A stretch of DNA of 64,000 bases from Nannocystis pusilla (GTDB lineage Bacteria > Myxococcota_A > Polyangia > Nannocystales > Nannocystaceae), in contig NZ_JAIRAU010000023.1 in assembly GCF_020073745.1 (NCBI RefSeq), forward strand, positions 124,001 through 188,000, read 5' to 3'. Below are positions 56,093-64,000 of the stretch, piece after piece; position 1 is the first letter of the stretch; each line of letters opens with the position of its first letter. A model generated the notes under the pieces. That model saw only the letters and a list, made by a program, of their open reading frames with translations, had not been told where the DNA came from and did no database searches. Made by a program: the position numbers and the translations under genes.

Positions 56093-56298
56093 GTTCTCCG
56101 GGTAATCTGCGTTCGACTCCGGGCATGTCTTCTGTGTCGCGGCCTCTCGTTTCGATCGCGCCGCCGGCAGAAAAATTTGATCGGAGCGGGGGAGCGGCGC
56201 CTCTCGATGCCTTGCCCGTCCCGCGCCCCCGCGCGCCCGAAGTCGTCGGAGGACCGCGCGAAATGCTCGCGGCGCCGCGCAATCGTGACTCGCCCGGC

Positions 56299-56706
56299 TC
56301 AGGCCGAGGCTTCGCGCGTCAACATCACCAGGTTGCCGTCGGGGTCGGCGACGTAGGCCACGCGCTCGCCCCACGGAGTGTCCGTCGGCGCGAGGACGAT
56401 CGGCGCGCCCGCGGCCTCCAGCCTCGCCGCGGTGGCGTCGACGTCGTCGACGTACACGCACAGCTCGATCCGGTGCCCGCTGGCCGGCCGCAGCGCCTGC
56501 CCGTGCAGCGCCGTCGCGCCGGCGACGATCCGCCCGATGCCGAGCTCCGAGCCCGCCGCGAACTGCAGCGTCACGAACATCGGCTCACCGTCGGCGGGGA
56601 ACCGATACGTCTGCCGGCCGCCCAGGTACGTGGCATAGAACGCCAGCGACCGCTCGAAGTCGGTCGCCGACAGCATGGGGAACAGCTTCATCGCCGGCGC
56701 GTGCAT
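56299..56706 (-). CDS. VOC family protein
   Basis: 135 residues from ATG 56706; an ATG at 56691 is an alternative. Fold features: KLFPMLSATDFERSLAFYATYLGG, HRIELCVYVDDVDATAARLEAAGA, PWGERVAYVADPDGNLVMLTRE. A glyoxalase/bleomycin-resistance-like fold with unknown substrate. It lies 57 bases after a small secreted-protein gene. Confidence 0.82.
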   Translation of the reverse strand: MHAPAMKLFPMLSATDFERSLAFYATYLGGRQTYRFPADGEPMFVTLQFAAGSELGIGRIVAGATALHGQALRPASGHRIELCVYVDDVDATAARLEAAGAPIVLAPTDTPWGERVAYVADPDGNLVMLTREASA

Positions 56707-56763
56707 GCAGCGAGTATGGCCGGCCCCGCCCGGCCGCGTCGATCGCCGGGCCGCTCGCAATCA

Positions 56764-57120
56764 TCACGGCCGCGGGCGCTGCCTCGCGTACAGGGCGCAG
56801 CGGACCCGACCGTCCACGCCCTGCGCGTGCATGTCGGCGCAGATCTTCGTCGCCAGGTCGCCGCTGGTCTCCGCGACGTAGGGCGCACCACAACCATTCC
56901 CGCTGCCCCAGTACAGTTCGGTGACGATGCTCGGATCGTCGAGGTAATGCCCGGGCTCGGCCGCGACGCACACCGTCGCCTCGCACTCGAGCGGCTTCTC
57001 GTCGGCCCCCGTCGATTCGACGGCACACGCCGCGACTGCGTGCACCGTCTCCTCGGCCGCCGCGGCGACATCGGCGATCAGCATCGCTGCCACGATCGAC
57101 ACCCCGTACCTGAATCGCAT
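56764..57120 (-). CDS. Small secreted protein, unknown function
   Basis: 118 residues from ATG 57120 with a signal peptide (RYGVSIVAAMLIADVAAAA). Six Cys in the mature part (ACAVES, LECEATVCVAAE, NGCGAPY, KICADMHA, RVRCALY) suggest three disulphides. No family recognised. Lies between the VOC gene and the sarcosine-oxidase-type gene on the same strand. Confidence 0.68.
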   Translation of the reverse strand: MRFRYGVSIVAAMLIADVAAAAEETVHAVAACAVESTGADEKPLECEATVCVAAEPGHYLDDPSIVTELYWGSGNGCGAPYVAETSGDLATKICADMHAQGVDGRVRCALYARQRPRP

Positions 57121-57211
57121 ACCGCCGCGGGAGTACCACCACGCGCGAGCACTGCAAGCGAGCGACCGCAGACGCCCGCCTCGCCCCCGCGTCGTCGGCG
57201 CCGACTGCCGA

Positions 57212-58363
57212 TCACCCCCCGTGGCGCGCGCGCGCGAACGCTCGCAGGGCCTCGGGCGCCTCGCCGGTGACCACCGCCTCGGCCACCAGCTCGCCGATCG
57301 CCGGCGCGAACTTGAAGCCGTGGCCCGAGAACCCGCCGGCCACCCACACGCGCCTGTCCCCGGGGACACGATCGATCACGAAGTCCGTCGACGGCGTGCA
57401 GGTGTACAGGCACACCGTCGCGTGCACGAACTCGCCGCGCCCGGCCGGCAGATACGCGTCGAGGAAGCCCGCCAGCGGCGCCAGGTCGGCCGGGTGGATC
57501 GATCGGTCGACGCGCTCCGGATCGACCGCCGCCTCCGACGGGTCCGCGGTCGGCGCGTGACAGGCCAGCTTGAAGCCGGTCACGCCCTCGTCGCCGTGCG
57601 GGAACCCGTACATGAAGCCTTGCGGCGTGAACCCGGCCCACACCGGCATCGCCGCCAGCCGCGGCACCTCGAGCGGGTCCGGGCGCGTCCACGCCAGCAC
57701 CCGCCGCAGCACCTTGAGCCTGCCGGGCAAGAACCCGGGCAGCAGCCCCGGCAGGTACGCCCCCGCCGTCACCACCACCTGGTCGGCCGGCAGCAGCGTC
57801 CCCTCGTCGAGCAGCACCCGCGGCCGCTCGCCGAGCGCGACCTCGCGGACCCGCGCGCCCGTGCGCCAATCTGCCCCGAGGGATATGGCCTCTCGTTTTA
57901 GCGCTTCGAGACATGGCCCAACGCGCAGGTAACCGCCCGACGGGGTGAAGCAGGCCGTCCACCCGTCCGGCACCGCGATCGGGAAGCGCCGGCGCGCCTC
58001 GGCGGCGTCCATCAGCTCGTGGGCGACCGCCGCCGCGCGGCAGGCCGCGATCGCCCCCGCGTACTCGGGGTCGCTCTCCGGCCCGAACTCGACCATGCCC
58101 GTGCGCACCAGCAGGCGCTCGCCGACCCGCTCGCCGAGCGCCTGCCACAGCGCGTCGGCGCGGCGGACCAGCGGCACGTAGCCGGCCCCCTCGTGGTACG
58201 ACTCGCGGGTGATGCGGGTGAAGCCGGAGTGGCTGCCGTACTCGTGCACGTGCGAGAAGCGCTCGAGCACCGTGACCGCGGCGCCGCGGGCCGCCAGCGC
58301 CCAAGCCGTCGCCGAGCCCATCGTGCCGCCGCCGATGACGATGACCTTCGGACCGCGCGCCAT
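57212..58363 (-). CDS. FAD-dependent oxidase, monomeric sarcosine/N-methyltryptophan oxidase family
   Basis: A 383-residue flavoenzyme. The FAD motif is VIVIGGGTMGSATAWALAARGA. The HATVCLYTCTPSTDFVIDRV segment carries the Cys that binds FAD covalently in this family. VWVAGGFSGHGFKFAPAIGELVAE is the second FAD contact. These enzymes oxidise N-methylated or secondary amines such as sarcosine, N-methyltryptophan or pipecolate, with H2O2 as by-product. It begins 3 bases after the tryptophan 2,3-dioxygenase gene, which points to an indole amine substrate (inference). A perfect TGTCCCCGGGGACA palindrome at 57354-57367 is read in frame. Confidence 0.87.
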   Translation of the reverse strand: MARGPKVIVIGGGTMGSATAWALAARGAAVTVLERFSHVHEYGSHSGFTRITRESYHEGAGYVPLVRRADALWQALGERVGERLLVRTGMVEFGPESDPEYAGAIAACRAAAVAHELMDAAEARRRFPIAVPDGWTACFTPSGGYLRVGPCLEALKREAISLGADWRTGARVREVALGERPRVLLDEGTLLPADQVVVTAGAYLPGLLPGFLPGRLKVLRRVLAWTRPDPLEVPRLAAMPVWAGFTPQGFMYGFPHGDEGVTGFKLACHAPTADPSEAAVDPERVDRSIHPADLAPLAGFLDAYLPAGRGEFVHATVCLYTCTPSTDFVIDRVPGDRRVWVAGGFSGHGFKFAPAIGELVAEAVVTGEAPEALRAFARARHGG

Positions 58364-58366
58364 GCC

Positions 58367-59482
<1,116 letters not shown>

Positions 59483-59494
59483 AGGCCGCGAAAG

Positions 59495-61504
59495 CTACGC
59501 CGTGTCGCGCTCGCCCGGCAACGCCCGCCCGCGTGAGGCGCCGCCCGCGTGCGCCGGCGCCTCGAACCACCGCACCGCCGGCCCGTCCGGCTCGCCCGGC
59601 AGCGGCAGGTCGACCTCCTGCAGCTCCGCCGTGCTCAGCACCGTCACGTGCGGCGCTCCGCGGGCCAGCAACAGCGCGAACACCGGTCGCGCCCGCGGCG
59701 AACAGACCACGATCGGCGGCGGCCTCTCCTCGGTTTCACCGCTCGCGACAACGTTCTGCAGCGTCACGCGCGACCGCCACGCCTGCCGCGCCCGCCCGTC
59801 GATCGCCAGCCGCAGCCCGCGCTCCCCGTGGACCGCCCGTGACAGCAGCGCCGCCTCCGCGTCGGCCTCCGGTCGCGCCCACGTCACCGGCCCCAGGCGT
59901 GCGTGCGCCGCCACCACCTCGCGCACCCACTGCGGCGCCAGCCGCTCGCGCAGCGCCTCCAGCCAGCGCCCGCGCTCGCTCGCCTGGCGGAGCAGCGGCT
60001 CCGACGCGACCGCCTCGAGCAGCGCCGTGAACGGCGGCAGCGGGACCCGCTCGCGCACCAGCCCGCGCACCAGCCCCAGCAGGTCGGCCGGCCCGATCGC
60101 CGCCAGCGCCTCGCGCGTGACCGCCGGCTCCCGCCCACGCGCCTGCTCCAGCGCCGCCGCGATCGTCCGCAGGTCGACCAGCGCCTCCGCCCCCCGCATC
60201 ACCGCCCGGAACGTCGCCATCACGATCCTGTCCGTCGCGGCATGCCCTGAAGACCAGGACCTATCGACCCTGTCCGAAGAATCATCTTGCGAATCCCCGC
60301 CGCGCTCGCCCGGATCCGGCAGCACGCTCAGCGCCCGCGCCGGCCCCGGCAGGTCCTCCGGCCCCGCCAGCGCCAGCTCCCCGAGCCGCACCGCGAACGC
60401 CGGCCCCGGCGCGGCCACGATCGGCGGCACCTCGACCCCCAGCGCGACCGCGCAGCGGCGGCGCAGCTCCGCCAGCGGCCGCTGCAACGCCTGGATGTCC
60501 CTCGCGTCATGTCCCGGAAGACAGACGATGATGCGCCGCCCCGGCGCCCGCCCGCGCAGCCCCCACGCCAGCGCCGCCAGCCCGGCCGCCGTCGTCAAGA
60601 ACGCCGCGGCCGGCATCCCCGGCGCCAGCGCCAGCCCGGCCAGCAGCCCCGCCGGCGCCGCCACGACCCCCGGGGTCCACCAGGACGCGCGGCGCGTCGC
60701 CGGCTCCTCGCGGTCGACCCGGGCGATCAGCAGCGCCCCCGCCAGCCCGACCAGCAGCGCCGGCACCTGCGCCAGCAAGCCGTCGCCGATCGCCAGGCGC
60801 CCGTACAGCTCGAGCGACGCCGCCAGCCCGAGCCCGTCGCGCAGCCCCACGGCCAGGCCGCCGATCACGTTGATGCTCGTGAGCACCAGCCCGAGGATCG
60901 CGTCGCCGCGGATGAACTTCGCGGCGCCGTCCATCGCCCCGTAGAAGTTCGAGCGCTCGCGCAGCCGCGCCCGCAGCCGCGACGCCTCCGCCGGCGAGAT
61001 CGCCCCGGCCCGCAGATCGGCCTCGATCGCCGCCTGGTGCCCCGGCAGACCGTCGAGGGCGAAGCGCGCCGCGACCTCGGCGATGCGCTCGCCGCCGCGG
61101 GCCACCACCACGAATTGCACGACCGTCACGATCGCGAACACCACCGCCCCGACCAGCAGGTCGTCCTCGATCACCAGCGTCGAGAACGCCGCGATCACCT
61201 CGCCCGCGTCGGCGTCGCGCAGGATCAGCCGCGTCGTCGTGATGTTGAGCGCCATCCGCGTCAGCGTCATCAGCAGCAACAGCCGCGGGAACCCCAGGAG
61301 CTCCGCGCTGCGTCGCGCCGTCACGCTCGCGACCAGGGCGATGATCGAGCCCGCCAGGCTCGCCGTGAGCAGCAGGTCGACCAGCCAGCGCGGCAGCGGC
61401 AGCAGCGCGCACGCGAGCGCCGCCAGCACCCACAGCACCAGCCCGTAGCCCGGCAGCACCCCCCACATGTCCTGTCCGGAGCCCGCGGCTCGGCCGATGC
61501 GCAT
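59495..61504 (-). CDS. FlhA/SctV family type III export-gate protein, orphan
   Basis: A 669-residue protein of the FHIPEP family. The N-terminal half has about eight membrane segments (YGLVLWVLAALACALLPL, LVDLLLTASLAGSIIALV and others) and the family's cytoplasmic loop (RFALDGLPGHQAAIEADLRAG), compare FALDAMPGKQMAIDADL. The second half is a cytoplasmic domain similar in size to SctV/FlhA C-domains but more divergent (WVREVVAAHARLGPVTWA). Bases 60227-60285 form a palindrome cluster read as a Ser/Asp/Arg linker. No flagellar or type III secretion genes neighbour it. TAGCCT lies 8 bases before the chosen ATG; an ATG 36 bases upstream is possible. Confidence 0.88.
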   Translation of the reverse strand: MRIGRAAGSGQDMWGVLPGYGLVLWVLAALACALLPLPRWLVDLLLTASLAGSIIALVASVTARRSAELLGFPRLLLLMTLTRMALNITTTRLILRDADAGEVIAAFSTLVIEDDLLVGAVVFAIVTVVQFVVVARGGERIAEVAARFALDGLPGHQAAIEADLRAGAISPAEASRLRARLRERSNFYGAMDGAAKFIRGDAILGLVLTSINVIGGLAVGLRDGLGLAASLELYGRLAIGDGLLAQVPALLVGLAGALLIARVDREEPATRRASWWTPGVVAAPAGLLAGLALAPGMPAAAFLTTAAGLAALAWGLRGRAPGRRIIVCLPGHDARDIQALQRPLAELRRRCAVALGVEVPPIVAAPGPAFAVRLGELALAGPEDLPGPARALSVLPDPGERGGDSQDDSSDRVDRSWSSGHAATDRIVMATFRAVMRGAEALVDLRTIAAALEQARGREPAVTREALAAIGPADLLGLVRGLVRERVPLPPFTALLEAVASEPLLRQASERGRWLEALRERLAPQWVREVVAAHARLGPVTWARPEADAEAALLSRAVHGERGLRLAIDGRARQAWRSRVTLQNVVASGETEERPPPIVVCSPRARPVFALLLARGAPHVTVLSTAELQEVDLPLPGEPDGPAVRWFEAPAHAGGASRGRALPGERDTA

Positions 61505-61620
61505 TTCTGCACAGGCTACCTGCGCGCGGACGCGCGCCAAGATCCACGGGTGTTCAGTGCGATTTCGCCCCCCGGCAACCGCCTTGAACTCGCCGGTACC
61601 GGAGCCCCGCAGTCACGCGA

Positions 61621-62643
<1,023 letters not shown>

Positions 62644-62760
62644 CGCCCTCACCTTACTCGACCTCGCCGCCGCGGATCGACTCCGCCTCGCGCGCCGCCG
62701 CGCGCTCGATAGCGGCGCCGCGACCCGGCGAGGCCCGCTCGACGTGGCCCGGTCGCGCCG

Positions 62761-63501
62761 CTACCCCGGCGCGCGCCAGACGCCCCGCAGCGCCAGGTTG
62801 CCCGGCGGCTGGATCGCCTCGTGGTGCAGCTTGCCGAACAGCTGGAACAGGTTGAACACCACCAGGGACGCCAGCGCTCCCAGCTTGCTGACCGTCCCGA
62901 ACACCGGCGGCCACAGGCACAGCGCCGTGCACAGCGCGCCGGCGAGCCCGAGGCCGAGCACCAGCGCGACCGTCAACCCCGCGACCTTCCGCCGCCACCG
63001 CGCCGGGTCGGCGTCCGCGAGCAACAGGCCATCTGGCCCTTCGGACAGCCACACGCGATCGCCTGTCCCGAGGGACACCTCGACCGCGCGCGCCCAGCCG
63101 GCCGCGCGGGTCGCCGGCGGCTTCGCGGCCGCGAACGCCTGCGCGTCCGGGCAGGCCGCCGCCGCCCGCTGGCGCGCCTGGCTGACCCACACCGTCGCGT
63201 CGGCGAGCGCTCGCCGCTCGGCCCCGACCGCGACCACCCCGCCGAGCACCTCGCCCTCGTGGGCCCGGTCGTGGAACCAGATGTTCGCGTCGCCCTTCGA
63301 GCGCCCGACCTGGCGCACGCGGTGGATCGCGATCTGTCCTTCGGGACCTGTCCCTTCGACCACCACGCCCGGCCGCGCCCGCGCGCCCCAGCGGCGCAGC
63401 AGGCGGGCGCACTCGCCCCAGCCCGCGGCCATGACGAGCAGCGTGTTGAGCCAGAAGATCGCCAGCGCCGCGTACGCCAGCGCCGCCGGGAACCCGCTCA
63501 C
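62761..63501 (-). CDS. Hypothetical membrane protein downstream of desaturase
   Basis: 246 residues from a GTG that overlaps the desaturase stop (GTGA). Membrane segments at the N-terminus (ALAYAALAIFWLNTLLVMAAG) and near the C-terminus (VAGLTVALVLGLGLAGALCTALCLW, LASLVVFNLFQLFG). The central soluble part has DRVWLSEGPDGLLLAD and RVRQVGRSKGDANIWF. No family recognised. Palindromes at 63064-63077 and near 63335-63348 are read in frame. Confidence 0.72.
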   Translation of the reverse strand: MSGFPAALAYAALAIFWLNTLLVMAAGWGECARLLRRWGARARPGVVVEGTGPEGQIAIHRVRQVGRSKGDANIWFHDRAHEGEVLGGVVAVGAERRALADATVWVSQARQRAAAACPDAQAFAAAKPPATRAAGWARAVEVSLGTGDRVWLSEGPDGLLLADADPARWRRKVAGLTVALVLGLGLAGALCTALCLWPPVFGTVSKLGALASLVVFNLFQLFGKLHHEAIQPPGNLALRGVWRAPG

Positions 63502-64000
63502 GCCGCCGCTCCTTCCGGCCCGGCCTGCTCGCGCGCCGCCTGCTTCTCCGCCGCCGCGCGCCGCTCGGTCCGCGCCAGCAGCTCGGCCTCGCCGCCGGCG
63601 CGGGCGCGCATCACCGGCCGGCGCGGGCGCAGCACGAACGTGCGCAGCAGGTACAGCACCATGCTCGGCTCGTCGAGGCGCGGCTCGATGTGCGGCGCGA
63701 CCTCGCGGCGGTGGGCCTCGGCCAGCTCGGTCCAGTGCAGCCCGGCGCGGTTGTGGTGGATCGTGTGGTAGCCGTTGTTGCACATGATCCAGTTGAACCA
63801 CCGGCCGACGAAGTTGCGCGAGTGGTTCCACTCGCTCGACGGGTCGGTCGCGTCGTGCTGGATCAGGTTGATGCGGAGGATGCAGCGCGCCCCGTACAGC
63901 TGCGGCAGGACGATGAACAGCAGCGCGCCCCAGAAGTCGTACAGCAGCGCCGCGCCGGTCAGCCCGAACGCGACCACGAGCTCGGTCACGTACTGGCGGA
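63498..64000 (-). CDS. Fatty acid desaturase, partial (C-terminal part)
   Basis: The frame is open to the right window edge, so only about 167 C-terminal codons are seen. His-box 2-like INLIQHDATDPSSEWNHSRN and His-box 3-like NNGYHTIHHNRAGLHWTEL match membrane di-iron fatty acid desaturases and beta-carotene ketolase relatives. One hydrophobic segment (LTGAALLYDFWGALLFIVLP) precedes them. The C-terminal tail is charged. It inserts double bonds in acyl chains in the membrane. The stop overlaps the GTG of the next gene. Confidence 0.88.
   Translation of the reverse strand, partial: RQYVTELVVAFGLTGAALLYDFWGALLFIVLPQLYGARCILRINLIQHDATDPSSEWNHSRNFVGRWFNWIMCNNGYHTIHHNRAGLHWTELAEAHRREVAPHIEPRLDEPSMVLYLLRTFVLRPRRPVMRARAGGEAELLARTERRAAAEKQAAREQAGPEGAAA

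Noticed and set aside
59495..61540. A flagellar or type III secretion operon
   Set aside because: Only the FlhA/SctV-type gene is present; the flanking genes are a dioxygenase and a lipoprotein.

Overview
The window is very GC-rich and reads as a myxobacterial (Myxococcota) chromosome, most likely from the Nannocystis/Polyangia side. This is an inference. It rests on many Ser/Thr-rich lipoproteins with a short lipobox and Cys-rich modules, a C-terminal MYXO-CTERM sorting signal (45673-46425), Myxococcus-type Cys-rich repeats (61621-62643), a Hanks-type Ser/Thr kinase, two PP2C phosphatases and an FHA-containing sigma-54 activator. No tRNA, rRNA, CRISPR array, insertion sequence or prophage was recognised.

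Layout. 0-2.1 kb: a BlaI/M56 (BlaR1-like) sensor-repressor pair with a perfect operator. 2.5-7.1 kb: M23 lipoprotein, unknown secreted and membrane proteins, and a three-gene STAS cluster. 7.2-11 kb: ABC exporter, glycyl-tRNA synthetase and YggX. 10.9-13.4 kb: a tandem segmental duplication that copied the 5' end of the exporter gene together with a lipoprotein gene. 14-19 kb: a 47-residue membrane peptide, a geranylgeranyl-reductase-like flavoprotein, and the kinase / FHA-sigma-54 activator / PP2C signalling group. 19.5-27.3 kb: lipoprotein, TAP-like hydrolase, and a PpiD-like chaperone operon with an 831-residue unknown protein and a GNAT enzyme. 27.5-33.5 kb: the rod-shape operon mreB-mreC-mreD-PBP2-rodA. 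33.8-45 kb: envelope and secreted proteins (DUF2259-like, amidohydrolase, fluoride channel, Cys-rich lipoproteins, a seven-bladed lectin-like propeller, a ceramidase-like enzyme). 44.8-52.7 kb: PP2C, MYXO-CTERM protein, a formylglycine-enzyme-like protein with an SSS symporter and DUF3311 protein, peroxiredoxin, metallo-beta-lactamase and SEC-C proteins. 52.7-53.5 kb: a non-coding repeat array. 53.5-64 kb: degenerate GGDEF protein, lipoproteins, a tryptophan 2,3-dioxygenase / sarcosine-oxidase-type operon, an orphan FlhA/SctV-type export-gate protein and a fatty acid desaturase at the right edge.

Two features cut across the whole window. First, a short palindrome family with core TGTCC-N4-GGACA and relatives built on GACATGTC is scattered through intergenic DNA and inside genes, often with a TTCG or CGAA centre that would give UUCG-capped RNA hairpins. 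Second, many genes start 6-9 bases downstream of a TANNNT box with no ribosome binding site, which suggests leaderless transcripts. No single locus stands out as a complete undescribed system. The palindrome family and its array at 52.7-53.5 kb are the strongest unexplained signals.
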